Assembly (NCBI GenBank): GCA_032595675.1 | Contig: JAVQMD010000001.1 | Coordinates: 124,001-188,000 of the forward strand | Reading direction: 5' to 3' | Length of the DNA stretch: 64,000 nucleotides | From: Candidatus Electrothrix rattekaaiensis | GTDB lineage: Bacteria; Desulfobacterota; Desulfobulbia; Desulfobulbales; Desulfobulbaceae | Part shown: piece by piece, positions 9,129 to 17,871 of the stretch | How the letters are laid out: every line of letters starts with the position of its first letter | Position numbering within the stretch: the first letter of the stretch is position 1 | Made by a program: the position numbers and the translations under genes | Notes under the pieces: generated by a model | Seen by the model: only the letters and a program-made list of their open reading frames with translations | Told to the model about the DNA's origin: nothing | Database searches by the model: none

Positions 9129-11054
9129 ATGGCAGCAGATGCACACTCCTTGGCCCCTGAAGTCGTGGTTGAGTTTTTTGCCAACATCATGCCCTTTAAA
9201 GAGCTTGATCATGAAACTCTTCATGGTATGGCGCGGCATGTTAAGGTTGATTTTTTCCCAAAAGGGACGCGGCTCTTTCATGCCCATGAAACAGAAATAT
9301 CCCATCTTTTGTTTATTCAACAGGGCGGAGTAAAATCCTTTATTATCGACGATGAGGGTGAGGTCACCCTCAAGGATTATCGGGGCGAGGGCGATTATAT
9401 CGGTGCTCTCAGCATTATCCGGGGGACCAAAGCCAGTCTTGACGTGGAAACCGTTGAGGACACCTTCTGTTTTCTTCTGCCCAAAGCGGTCTTTCTCGAC
9501 CTGATCAATACCCAGCCCGGTTTCTCCCAGTATTACCTGAAAAGCTTCTCTGAAAAGTTTGTCGGCACAGCCTATGCCGAGCTGCGTCGCCACAAAATGA
9601 CCCGCCGGGGCGATGAAAATCTTTATCTGTTTTCTATGCAGGTGGGAGATATCGTCAAGCAGCCTCTTCGTAAAACCTCGGCTGACAGCACTATTCAGCA
9701 GGCGGCGCAGGAGATGGCAAAACACCGCGTGGCCTCCCTGCTCATTCATCAACCCGGCCTTCCTGACGAGATTATCGGCATTATCACGGACCGTGATTTA
9801 AGCTGTAAGGTGCTCGCGCCAGGGCTTGATTATAATGAGCCGGTTCGTTGCATCATGTCCTCACCTGTTGCCACGGTCCTCTCCCAGTCAACCTGTTTTG
9901 ACGCTCTGCTCAAGATGATGTCCAGCTCCATCCATCATCTTGCTGTTGAACGACGGGGAAAGATCATCGGGATCATCACCTCCCATGATATCACTCTGAT
10001 TCAGGGAATATCGCCGTATTCTCTGTTTAAGGAGGTCGGCAAGCAGCAAACCATTGTTGGCCTCTATCCCCTGTCGAAAAAAATCCCGGAAATGATCCGT
10101 AACCTGATTAAGGAAGGGGCTAAACCGGGCAATATTTCCCGGATGATTTCTATTCTTAATGATCATATCCTAGAGCGGCTACTGACGCTGCTGGAAGAGG
10201 AAATGGGGCCTCCTCCGGTTCCGTATTGCTGGCTTCTCATGGGTTCTGAAGGGAGACGGGAGCAGACCTTTAAAACTGATCAGGACAACGCAATTATTTA
10301 TGCGGACCCAAAAAACGAGCAGCAAGGCAGGGATGCGGAAGAATATTTTACCTGCTTTGCCCGTAAGGCGATAGATCACTTGGTGGAATGCGGTTATCCG
10401 CTGTGTCCGGGAGATATCATGGCGGTCAATCCGAAATGGTGCCAACCGCTTTCTGTCTGGAGGGGCTATTTTGCAGACTGGGTCGCTTCGCCTGATCCGC
10501 AGGAAATCCTCAATGCTACTATTTTCTTTGATTTTCGGGCCGGATTCGGGAAAGCAGCCTTGGCTGATGAACTGCGTCAGCAGCTGAACGAGCTGACGGA
10601 ACGGCAGGAGCTGTACCTGCTCCATCTTGCCAACCAATGTCTAGCTGGCAGAACGCCGCTCTCTTTTTTCAGAAACTTCATTGTGGAAAAAAACGGTGAG
10701 CATAAGAATAAATTAGATATCAAGCACCAAGGCCTGACCCCCTTTGTTAATTTTGCCCGGATACTGGCTCTCAGGAACGGGGTGCGGGAGACCAATACCC
10801 TGGCCCGTCTGCACGTCCTTACGCAGGAAAAAATTCTTGATGAATCCCTCTGGGCCAAGGCTGTTGATGCCTATGAGATGCAAATGCAGCTTCGTATTAT
10901 CCATCAGCTGAACCAGATAGAAGCTGACATTCAGCCGGATAACTATATTGCCCCGGATGAGCTGTCAGAGCTGGAAAAACGGATGCTCCGAGATGCCTTT
11001 GAAGTGATTGACCGGTTGCACGGTGTCTTAAAAACAATGTTTCCCACCCCCTGA
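9129..11054 (+). CDS. cNMP-binding/CBS/DUF294 nucleotidyltransferase-like protein
   Basis: A 641-residue signalling protein. A cyclic-nucleotide-binding domain (about 15-140) is followed by a CBS pair (about 170-290), then a DUF294 nucleotidyltransferase-like domain with GSEGRRE (372-378) and DQD (384-386), and a DUF294 C-terminal domain (about 490-635). The middle domain resembles GlnD uridylyltransferases. Target and activity are not established for the family. The gene is repeatedly found beside a DEDDh exonuclease and the DUF4212/symporter pair, as here, hinting at control of sodium-coupled uptake. It ends 2 bp before the next gene. Confidence 0.87.
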   Translation: MAADAHSLAPEVVVEFFANIMPFKELDHETLHGMARHVKVDFFPKGTRLFHAHETEISHLLFIQQGGVKSFIIDDEGEVTLKDYRGEGDYIGALSIIRGTKASLDVETVEDTFCFLLPKAVFLDLINTQPGFSQYYLKSFSEKFVGTAYAELRRHKMTRRGDENLYLFSMQVGDIVKQPLRKTSADSTIQQAAQEMAKHRVASLLIHQPGLPDEIIGIITDRDLSCKVLAPGLDYNEPVRCIMSSPVATVLSQSTCFDALLKMMSSSIHHLAVERRGKIIGIITSHDITLIQGISPYSLFKEVGKQQTIVGLYPLSKKIPEMIRNLIKEGAKPGNISRMISILNDHILERLLTLLEEEMGPPPVPYCWLLMGSEGRREQTFKTDQDNAIIYADPKNEQQGRDAEEYFTCFARKAIDHLVECGYPLCPGDIMAVNPKWCQPLSVWRGYFADWVASPDPQEILNATIFFDFRAGFGKAALADELRQQLNELTERQELYLLHLANQCLAGRTPLSFFRNFIVEKNGEHKNKLDIKHQGLTPFVNFARILALRNGVRETNTLARLHVLTQEKILDESLWAKAVDAYEMQMQLRIIHQLNQIEADIQPDNYIAPDELSELEKRMLRDAFEVIDRLHGVLKTMFPTP

Positions 11055-11056
11055 TC

Positions 11057-11770
11057 ATGCTTTCCTTTCTCAAGCCCCTCAGAAAGATACTTTCTCTGGA
11101 ACCTCCGCACCCTGTTCTACACAGAAACAGAAAGCTATTTGCTGATTTTAAGCAGGGATCCCCCCTGAATGACTATACCTTTGTGGTCTGCGACACCGAA
11201 CTCACCGGTCTGAATAAACGCAAAGACGAGATTATCTCCATCGGTGCTGTTCGTATAGTTAATTTACAGATTCAGCTTGATCAGACTTTTCATCGCTATA
11301 TCCGCCCAGCGAATATCAATCCTAATGAGGCAACCCTTATCCATCGGATTACGCCGGAAGAATTAAAAAAGGCAGACAGTGTTCAGGATGTACTGCCCGA
11401 GTTTATTGAATTTTGCGATAACAGTTTGATAGTCGGTCATTTTGTCGGGTTAGACATGCATTTTCTCAATAAAACGTCCCGTCAGGTTCTGGGAGGGACC
11501 CTGTCAAATCCCGGGATTGATACTATGCGACTCGCCCGCAGGTTCAAGGATAGCGGAAAGACAGACCATTACGGACATCATGACCACGCCTCGTCGTATA
11601 CCCTTGATGCGCTCGCCAAAGAATTCAACCTCCCTGTTTTCAAACCCCATGACGCGTTAGAAGATGCCCTGCAAACAGCGTATCTTTTTTTATACCTCCT
11701 GAAAAAATTTAAAGTTGGTGGCATTAATTCCTTAAAAGAATTGTACCGAGCCGGGAGAATTCGTGCCTGA
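11057..11770 (+). CDS. DEDDh 3'-5' exonuclease (PolC/DnaQ-like)
   Basis: A 237-residue exonuclease with all DEDDh acidic residues: Asp46/Glu48 in DTELTGL (usual DTETTGL), Asp133 in GHFVGLDMHFL, and His198/Asp203 in PHDALEDA. An amphipathic N-terminal ~40 residues precede the fold. It starts 2 bp after the DUF294 gene, so the two form an operon. Its substrate in this context is unknown. It is not necessarily the replicative proofreading subunit. Confidence 0.87.
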   Translation: MLSFLKPLRKILSLEPPHPVLHRNRKLFADFKQGSPLNDYTFVVCDTELTGLNKRKDEIISIGAVRIVNLQIQLDQTFHRYIRPANINPNEATLIHRITPEELKKADSVQDVLPEFIEFCDNSLIVGHFVGLDMHFLNKTSRQVLGGTLSNPGIDTMRLARRFKDSGKTDHYGHHDHASSYTLDALAKEFNLPVFKPHDALEDALQTAYLFLYLLKKFKVGGINSLKELYRAGRIRA

Positions 11771-12204
11771 GACGTCTCGTTTTATATTCTTCGATCTTGA
11801 CAGCATTGTCAGAGAAAAGTATAAAAGCATTTGTTCAAGTTTTTTAACAAGGCATGTTGTTGCAGTGCTTATCTTTAAGAATTAAGTGGTTACGGTGTGG
11901 GGATGTTGTTTTTTTCATGAAAGCAACTCCCACTTTGTGTTCTTTTTTTGTAAGAATGGAAGACATTCCAGGGTGTTTGAAATTTACAACGGACAAAAAA
12001 ACAGCATAGGCCTCTTTTGATATCTTCTTTTTTGGAGAAGGGGGGACCGGAATGCAATCGTCTTACGTTGTAACGCAGATCGCAGGCATTCGAGGGATGG
12101 CTTCGAATCTTTGTATTATATGTAAGGAAGATATGCAAGTATGGGAATGAATCCCAAGAGCAGGTAAGCTTGTTGCCTGTTAAAGATTAACACAAGGAGG
12201 TTAT
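11771..12204. other. Intergenic stretch before symporter genes
   Basis: 434 bp with no convincing gene. It must hold the promoter for the DUF4212/symporter operon. No clear sigma-54 or other recognisable box was found by eye. The strong ribosome site AAGGAGG lies just before the ATG at 12205. Confidence 0.5.
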
Positions 12205-12462
12205 ATGAGCAGTGATTCGCAGGAATACTGGAAAGCGAACATCCGTTTGGTCATGGGATGTCTGGCTGTCTGGTTTATCGTGTCCTACGGTTGCGGAATA
12301 CTCTTTGCCCCGGCATTGAACAGCATTCACATCTTGGGCGGCTATCCGCTCGGTTTCTGGTTTGCCCAGCAAGGGTCTATTTACAGCTTTGTCATACTCG
12401 TCTTTTTTTATGCTTGGCGTATGAATCAGCTGGATCGTAAATTTGGCGTTCAGGAAGACTAA
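12205..12462 (+). CDS. DUF4212 small subunit of Na+/solute symporter
   Basis: An 85-residue membrane protein with two hydrophobic helices (about 14-36 and 50-72). Family members lie next to sodium/solute symporters and act as their small subunit. The AAGGAGG ribosome site is strong. The symporter gene begins 11 bp downstream. Confidence 0.9.
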   Translation: MSSDSQEYWKANIRLVMGCLAVWFIVSYGCGILFAPALNSIHILGGYPLGFWFAQQGSIYSFVILVFFYAWRMNQLDRKFGVQED

Positions 12463-12473
12463 GGAGAGAATCG

Positions 12474-14228
12474 ATGGATTTGAAAATAATGACCTACTTG
12501 GTCGTGGGTGCAACCTTTGCCCTCTATATGTTTATTGCCTATAGGGCCCGGGCCGGTACAACAGGTGAGTTTTATGTTGCCGGTAAAGGTGTGCATCCGG
12601 TGCTTAACGGGATGGCCACTGGTGCTGACTGGATGTCTGCGGCTTCCTTTATCTCCATGGCCGGACTTATCGCTTTTAAGGGTTATGATGCATCAGTCTT
12701 TTTGATGGGCTGGACCGGCGGTTATTGCCTGCTGGCTATGCTCTTGGCACCCTATCTCCGGAAGTACGGTAAATTTACCGTACCTGAATTTATCGGTGAC
12801 CGGTACTACTCCAATACTGCTCGAGTCGTGGCGGTTATCTGCCTGATTGTGGCCTCGCTGACCTATGTTATCGGCCAGATGAAGGGTGTTGGCGTGGCTT
12901 TTTCTCGCTTTCTTGAACTCCCTTATGAAGTCGGCCTTGGTGTCGGCATGGTTATTGTTTTTATCTACGCTGTTCTTGGCGGGATGAAGGGCGTTACCTA
13001 CACTCAGATCGCCCAGTACTGTGTTTTGATTTTTGCCTATACCGTACCTGCGGTGTTTATATCTCTCCAGCTCACTGATAATCCTCTGCCCCAGCTTGGC
13101 TTAGGAGCACAGCTGAATGATGGATCAGGGATGTTTCTGCTGGAAAAGCTGGACAAAACCTTGGTTGATCTTGGCTTCACCCAGTATACCACCCAGAACG
13201 GCAGTACCCTGAATATCTTCCTGTATACCCTGACCTTAATGATTGGTACAGCAGGTCTACCCCATGTTATCACCCGTTTTTTCACCGTGCCCAAGGTAAA
13301 GGATGCCCGCTCTTCCGTAGGCTGGTCCTTAGTCTTCATTGCTATTCTGTACACCACTGCCCCTGGTGTAGGTGCTATGGCTCGGCTGAACCTGATGGAA
13401 ACCATTCGTCCTTCTGGTACTGCCCAAGCCGGGCAACAGGACGGTGGCGAGTGGCTCAAGTATGAGGAACGTCCGACTTGGTTTAAAAACTGGGAAAAAA
13501 CCGGGTTGCTGCAGTTTGAGGATAAAAACGGCGACGGCAGGATTCAGTATGTCGGTCCCAACTATAAAGGGACGGAAAACGAAATGGTCAAGGTTGATCG
13601 GGACATCATGGTTCTTGCCAACCCTGAGATCGCTAAGCTGCCTAACTGGGTCATTGCCTTAGTTGCAGCCGGTGGTATTGCAGCTGCGTTGTCCACAGCT
13701 GCTGGACTCCTGCTGGCTATCTCCTCTTCCATTTCTCATGATCTGCTCAAGGGCATTGTTGTAAAGGATATGAGCGATAAGGCTGAGCTGTTGGCTGGTC
13801 GTATCGCTATGGCCGGTGCCATTGCTGTGGCCGGGTGGTTTGGTCTGCATCCTCCGGGATTTGCTGCGCAGGTTGTTGCTCTGGCTTTTGGTCTGGCAGC
13901 ATCCTCTATTTTCCCGGCCCTGATGATGGGTGTCTTTGTTAAGCGGGTGAATAATATAGGCGCGGTCTGCGGTATGCTGGCTGGTCTGGGTATCACCCTG
14001 GTCTACATCTTCTGGTTCAAAGGCTGGTTCTTTGTGCCCGGAACAGAGATGGCTGCCAATACTCCAGAGAACTGGTTCCTTGGCATTTCTCCTGAAGCAT
14101 TTGGAGCGGTTGGTGCCTTGGTGAACTTTGCTATCGCCTACTTGGTATCGCGCATTACCCCGCCACCGCCGGAACATATCCAGAATTTGATCGAAGATAT
14201 TCGGGTTCCTGGAGTTATTCAGCGATAA
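12474..14228 (+). CDS. Sodium:solute symporter, acetate permease-like
   Basis: A 584-residue SSS-family transporter with about 13 membrane helices. It resembles the VC_2705/ActP-like branch that goes with DUF4212 partners. It probably imports a short organic acid, such as acetate, with Na+. A soluble loop of roughly 80 residues (about 310-390) splits the helices and includes an EF-hand-like DKNGDGRIQ. That stretch is reminiscent of a calcium site, an observation of mine rather than an annotated function. A terminator follows. The last 20 bp of this gene plus the terminator are duplicated at 23712. Confidence 0.88.
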   Translation: MDLKIMTYLVVGATFALYMFIAYRARAGTTGEFYVAGKGVHPVLNGMATGADWMSAASFISMAGLIAFKGYDASVFLMGWTGGYCLLAMLLAPYLRKYGKFTVPEFIGDRYYSNTARVVAVICLIVASLTYVIGQMKGVGVAFSRFLELPYEVGLGVGMVIVFIYAVLGGMKGVTYTQIAQYCVLIFAYTVPAVFISLQLTDNPLPQLGLGAQLNDGSGMFLLEKLDKTLVDLGFTQYTTQNGSTLNIFLYTLTLMIGTAGLPHVITRFFTVPKVKDARSSVGWSLVFIAILYTTAPGVGAMARLNLMETIRPSGTAQAGQQDGGEWLKYEERPTWFKNWEKTGLLQFEDKNGDGRIQYVGPNYKGTENEMVKVDRDIMVLANPEIAKLPNWVIALVAAGGIAAALSTAAGLLLAISSSISHDLLKGIVVKDMSDKAELLAGRIAMAGAIAVAGWFGLHPPGFAAQVVALAFGLAASSIFPALMMGVFVKRVNNIGAVCGMLAGLGITLVYIFWFKGWFFVPGTEMAANTPENWFLGISPEAFGAVGALVNFAIAYLVSRITPPPPEHIQNLIEDIRVPGVIQR

Positions 14229-14264
14229 TGAACTGATTCATTCAGTCTCGTGAACGCGTGCTGA

Positions 14265-14304
14265 CGGCATCTCAACCACCTTGGTTGAGGTGCCGTTTTT
14301 TTTT
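14265..14304 (+). terminator. Intrinsic terminator of symporter operon
   Basis: A 13-bp stem, CGGCATCTCAACC (14265-14277) with GGTTGAGGTGCCG (14283-14295) and one G-T pair, is followed by nine T. An almost identical copy lies at 23768. Confidence 0.92.
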
Positions 14305-14339
14305 GCTTCCTCTTTCCGTTGTCCTGCTCGCAGGCAATG

Positions 14340-14366
14340 AATCAATAGGGTCAGACTCGATTGATT
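14340..14366. repeat. RAYT-unit left inverted repeat, copy 1
   Basis: A 27-bp sequence beginning AATCAATAGGGTCAGACTCG, itself an imperfect palindrome. Its exact reverse complement lies at 16546-16572, so the pair bounds the RAYT unit. Confidence 0.92.
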
Positions 14367-14904
14367 TTGTCAATATAATCAATTATAATAGGAGCAGAGC
14401 CATCCCCTTGTCTACATAACAGAACATATTGCTCTGCAAATCTCTCTCCAACAGGATCCGCTATGCCTCGCCATCCTCGTTTCGTTTTAGTCGGCCACCC
14501 CCAGCATGTAATTATACGCGGAAACAACCGAGAACCGATATTCTACACCGATGAAGATTACCGGTTTTATCTGGAAAAATTACAGGCAGCCTGCGAAAAA
14601 CACACCTGTGATGTTCATGCCTATGTCCTGATGACCAACCATGTTCACCTCCTGATCACACCCCATGAAAAGGATGGCATCTCTAAAACCATGCAGATGA
14701 TCGGTCGCTATTATGTGCAATATTTCAATCACACCTATCAGCGTACAGGGACATTATGGGAAGGCCGCTATAAAGCGACTCTTATCGACAGCGAACAATA
14801 TGCCCTCACCTGTTATCGCTATATAGAAATGAATCCGGTACGGGCAGAGATGGTCAATCACCCCGCCGAGTACCCTTGGTCCAGTTATCGCATGAATGCT
14901 TTGG

Positions 14905-16281
14905 CAATGGTTCGGTAAATTTCACTCGCGATTATGCAAGCGCACCTGCGGTATTCAGCAATTCTTCATAATCGAAGCTGAATTTTTCTGAACTCAGCTC
15001 AATATCTAACTTGGACAAAATCCGATCAAGAAATAATTTGGTGGAATAATAATCGGTTATATTTCTCATCGAAAAAGGTGCCCCCTGATTTTCAACTTTG
15101 TCGAAGAAGTCGGCTTTTGCAAGTGATACGGAGGTCAATGAGCAGTTGAAGTGAAAATACAGCTTATTTTCACTTCGCGCCTGACAGTGTGTGAGCCCGG
15201 TATATTGCTTCGCGTCCCGAAAGAGAAATTCTATCTGAAAGCGGGCCTTGTAATATTTATAAATCAGCAATCCGTCTAGGTTTATATCGGTTGAAAAAAG
15301 AACGGCATAACTATCGGAGCCTTTTCTGCTGATATAAGCAATACGGATGTTACGCTTCAGCGACACACTATTAACGATAGCTGTATGTATAATAATTTCA
15401 TCATCTTCATAGCAAATGTCAAAGCGGTTGAGTTCAAGATTCTTCCACTGGATTTTGCCATCATATTGCTTCGGCTTGCCTGGCCCCGGCCTCCTCGGGC
15501 CAGTGTATAAATAACGCAAGTTCGCATCTCGGCGAAGTTTACTAACGAGATGCAATCCGGTGTGTTCAACGATGCCGTCGGCAAACTTTTTCTTTGCGGC
15601 AGCTCCGTCGTAGACAAAGTAATCGGCGAGTTCTTTGAGATCTTTGGCATGCCTGACCACTTGATCGACATAGAAATCAATTCGACTTTCGTTGTCAGGA
15701 AGAGTCCCTGGAGTCTGTTCGCATTCGAGATGAAAAGCCCTGTTCGTGTCAACATCAATAACCGCCAGAGAGCTAATTTCAAGCCCCGGTAGTGCCTTGG
15801 AAGCACATCCGCTCCAGAATTTGCCAAGATGAGGAGTACTTTTACCGGCTTTGGGGATGAAAGAGCAGTCTCCTGCGATAATTCGATGAGGAGAACAGAA
15901 CTGCTTCACAAGTTGTTTGTTGAAATCGAAAAAATCAAATTTTTTCTCGAAATGATTTCGATATGTTCTTTCAGAAAAATGACCGTGGCGGGCCATGGCG
16001 AGAAAATTGACACGGCTTGGTAAAGCGACAAAGAGGGTGAAAATATGGATCAGGGCGTTTCTCCTGACGGCCTTGAGGCCCTCTGTACCGCTTAAAATAC
16101 TTCTGATTTTTTGCTCCATCGCTCTGTATGCTCGGTGAAAGTTGACAATAAAGTTTTCAAACAGCAGAGAAAAAACACTACTAATAATAAATTGTTAAGA
16201 ATTATTCAAAGTTTTTTTCTCAAAATCAGGCTGCTCTGAACATCGCTTGTTTCACAGCGGAAAAAAATTACCGAACCATTG
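14905..16281 (-). mobile_element. IS4-family insertion sequence, 1377 bp
   Basis: The element's ends are CAATGGTTCGGTAA on the left and TTACCGAACCATTG on the right, a perfect 14-bp inverted repeat with further partial match. It is flanked by the 5-bp target duplication TTTGG (14900-14904 and 16282-16286). The boundaries are exact because the uninterrupted target is present at 24417 onward. It carries one DDE transposase. Confidence 0.96.
14932..16119 (-). CDS. IS4-family DDE transposase
   Basis: A 395-residue transposase that moves the surrounding IS by cut-and-paste. Catalytic residues read as Asp84 (AGDCSF), Asp171 (YDGAAAKKKF) and Glu297. The last sits in the IS4 signature Y-(2)-R-(3)-E-(6)-K: Tyr290, Arg293, Glu297, Lys304. 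The frame is intact and the inverted repeats are perfect, so the element looks recently active. Confidence 0.94.
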   Translation of the reverse strand: MEQKIRSILSGTEGLKAVRRNALIHIFTLFVALPSRVNFLAMARHGHFSERTYRNHFEKKFDFFDFNKQLVKQFCSPHRIIAGDCSFIPKAGKSTPHLGKFWSGCASKALPGLEISSLAVIDVDTNRAFHLECEQTPGTLPDNESRIDFYVDQVVRHAKDLKELADYFVYDGAAAKKKFADGIVEHTGLHLVSKLRRDANLRYLYTGPRRPGPGKPKQYDGKIQWKNLELNRFDICYEDDEIIIHTAIVNSVSLKRNIRIAYISRKGSDSYAVLFSTDINLDGLLIYKYYKARFQIEFLFRDAKQYTGLTHCQARSENKLYFHFNCSLTSVSLAKADFFDKVENQGAPFSMRNITDYYSTKLFLDRILSKLDIELSSEKFSFDYEELLNTAGALA

Positions 16282-16545
16282 TTTGGGAAAACATGATAAT
16301 ATGGTTACTCCCCACCCTCTTTATCAGGCCTTGGCAGAGACCCCGGAGAAACGAAGGGAAATGTACAGATCCTTCTTTGATCAGCAACTGGATGAGACTT
16401 CACTCAAAGAAATTCGGGAGGCGACCAATAAAGCATGGGTACTGGGAAGTGCTTATTTTAAGGAAAAGATAGAAGTAAGGATCAATCGTCAAATGACTCC
16501 TAAGCAGAAAGGCGGCGATAGAAAATCAGAGAAATATCGTCAAAA

Positions 16546-16592
16546 AATCAATCGAGTCTGACCCTATTGATTGAGTCTGACCCTATTGATTG
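16546..16592. repeat. RAYT-unit right inverted repeat, copy 1, plus partial second copy
   Basis: 16546-16572 is the exact reverse complement of 14340-14366. It overlaps the last codons of the RAYT and provides its stop. A partial repeat GAGTCTGACCCTATTGATTG follows directly (16573-16592), marking the inner left junction of the Mrp core. Confidence 0.9.
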
Positions 16593-16594
16593 CT

Positions 16595-16687
16595 CTCATG
16601 CAACAGGTCGTTCCATACTCATGCAACAAATCGTTCCATTAGAATGCAACTCAAAGGTTCCATGAGAGTGCAACCAAAGGTCGTACT
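16595..16687. repeat. Degenerate 23/24-bp tandem repeats at Mrp core edge
   Basis: Four units begin at 16595, 16618, 16641 and 16665. They share the pattern ATGCAAC-N5-GGTTCCAT with variations (CTCATGCAACAGGTCGTTCC is the first unit's start). The period matches the array at the left edge of the window although the sequence differs. They lie between the REP and the end of mrpG and could be a worn IS end. Confidence 0.7.
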
Positions 16688-16745
16688 TTACTCAAAACAG
16701 GATGCGGAAAAGGCGTGACAGTACGGCCCAAATGGAGCTGTAATG

Positions 16746-17063
16746 TCAGCGTAAGTCATCAAACTCGGTTTTCTCCCACAACGGCACGCCATCTTGATAG
16801 GCGGCCCGGCCAATGAGATGGGCCGCAACCGGTGCGGTCAGCAGCAAAAATACAATGATGGCCCCGGCGCGGATAAAGGTAGCAAAATCGCCAAAATAGA
16901 GAGCCACGCCCAGCAAGGTAGCACCTACGCCCAATGTGGCCGCCTTGGTTGAGGCCGACACCCGCAAGAAGAGGTCGGGCATCCGTACTAGGCCCACGCC
17001 AGCCAGTAGAATAAAAAATGAGCCAATGGTTATAAGTAGGGTACTGATAAAAAGTTGCATCAT
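16746..17063 (-). CDS. mrpG: Mrp Na+/H+ antiporter subunit G
   Basis: A 105-residue subunit (MnhG/PhaG family) with three membrane helices and the typical LLAGVGLVRMPDLFLRVSASTKAATLG segment near residues 18-44. It is one of seven membrane subunits that together exchange Na+ for H+. A good AGGAG ribosome site precedes ATG 17063. It is the last gene of the operon. Confidence 0.92.
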   Translation of the reverse strand: MMQLFISTLLITIGSFFILLAGVGLVRMPDLFLRVSASTKAATLGVGATLLGVALYFGDFATFIRAGAIIVFLLLTAPVAAHLIGRAAYQDGVPLWEKTEFDDLR

Positions 17064-17102
17064 AAATTCTCCTGTTTGATAGAGATGAGAAGATTAGAGA
17101 CC

Positions 17103-17184
17103 GGCAAAGCCCACCGTACCCATTATTCGCCAACCTCCAGTTTTCCCCGCCGTTCAATATAATAGGCAAAGCCCACCGTACCCA
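17103..17184. repeat. 20-bp direct repeat at the mrpF end
   Basis: GGCAAAGCCCACCGTACCCA occurs at 17103-17122 and 17165-17184. The right copy encodes part of the last MrpF helix. The left copy lies just beyond the mrpF stop. It looks like a remnant of local slippage duplication. Confidence 0.85.
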
Positions 17185-17407
17185 AAAAGACCAGTAAGGC
17201 CAAGACAATGGCTACATCCAGTAGTGCCGGTTGGCCAGTAGCCAGGGCGTAAACCGCCACAACAGCAATGCTCAATGTAGCGGTCATATCCAGGGCTATC
17301 ACCCGATCGGGCAGACTGGGACCGAGGAGCAAACGGGCAAAGGTTAACAAAAGTGCCAAGCTCAACACCGGCAGAATCACCAGTACAACAAAGGTCGGTA
17401 AACTCAT
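17123..17407 (-). CDS. mrpF: Mrp antiporter subunit F
   Basis: A 94-residue MnhF/PhaF-type membrane protein with three helices and the family segment LLLGPSLPDRVIALDM (about 26-41). Its start overlaps the mrpE stop by 4 bp. Downstream, a 59-bp gap holding a copied 20-mer separates it from mrpG. Confidence 0.92.
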   Translation of the reverse strand: MSLPTFVVLVILPVLSLALLLTFARLLLGPSLPDRVIALDMTATLSIAVVAVYALATGQPALLDVAIVLALLVFLGTVGFAYYIERRGKLEVGE

Positions 17408-17871
17408 TCAAAAATCTCCTTGATGTAGCATTCAAATCCTTCTTTGATTTCTCTGCGGAACGTGTCGGCATCTTGCACATACATGGTGTGGACATAGAGT
17501 GTTTTGCCGTTGGGTGCTACGTCCAGGGTTAATGTGCCGGGCGTCAGGGTGATCAGGTTAGCCAGCAGCGTCACTGCGGCAGGATGCTTCATATCCAGCG
17601 GCACGGCAACGATGGCCGGGCGCATCGTGTGGGGCGGGGTGATTACTTCATAGGCAACCCGCAGGTTGGACAACAACAGTTGCCAGATAAAGAAACCGAT
17701 AAATTTGATGATCTGCCATACTTTTCTGAAATAGCTCAACTCCCCATAGGCGTGTCGAAGCAACCAGAGCAACAGGAAGCCCACCACAAAACCAAAGCCA
17801 AAGTTAACAGGTGTCAACTGTCCGGTAAGGGCCACCCAGGCCAGAGCCAGTAAAAGATTCAAGAGCAACAT
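17404..17871 (-). CDS. mrpE: Mrp antiporter subunit E
   Basis: A 155-residue MnhE/PhaE-family protein. Two or three N-terminal helices are followed by a soluble domain with TLTPGTLTLDV and the LYVHTMYV stretch typical of MrpE. The start codon overlaps the mrpD stop (TAATG), and the stop overlaps mrpF, so the genes are translationally coupled. Confidence 0.92.
   Translation of the reverse strand: MLLLNLLLALAWVALTGQLTPVNFGFGFVVGFLLLWLLRHAYGELSYFRKVWQIIKFIGFFIWQLLLSNLRVAYEVITPPHTMRPAIVAVPLDMKHPAAVTLLANLITLTPGTLTLDVAPNGKTLYVHTMYVQDADTFRREIKEGFECYIKEIFE

Larger units (their letters stand above)
14463..16561 (+). pseudogene. REP-associated tyrosine transposase, copy 1, split by an IS
   Basis: The same gene as the intact copy at 23985, but cut at codon 147 by the 1377-bp element at 14905-16281. 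The 5' piece (14463-14904) holds the HUH motif HVH (His60, His62) and the candidate catalytic Tyr120 in YRYIEMNPVRA. The interrupted frame adds four IS-encoded codons and stops at 14918. The 3' piece (16282-16561) carries the C-terminal part. Because the fold core is in the 5' piece, residual activity cannot be excluded. Confidence 0.93.
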
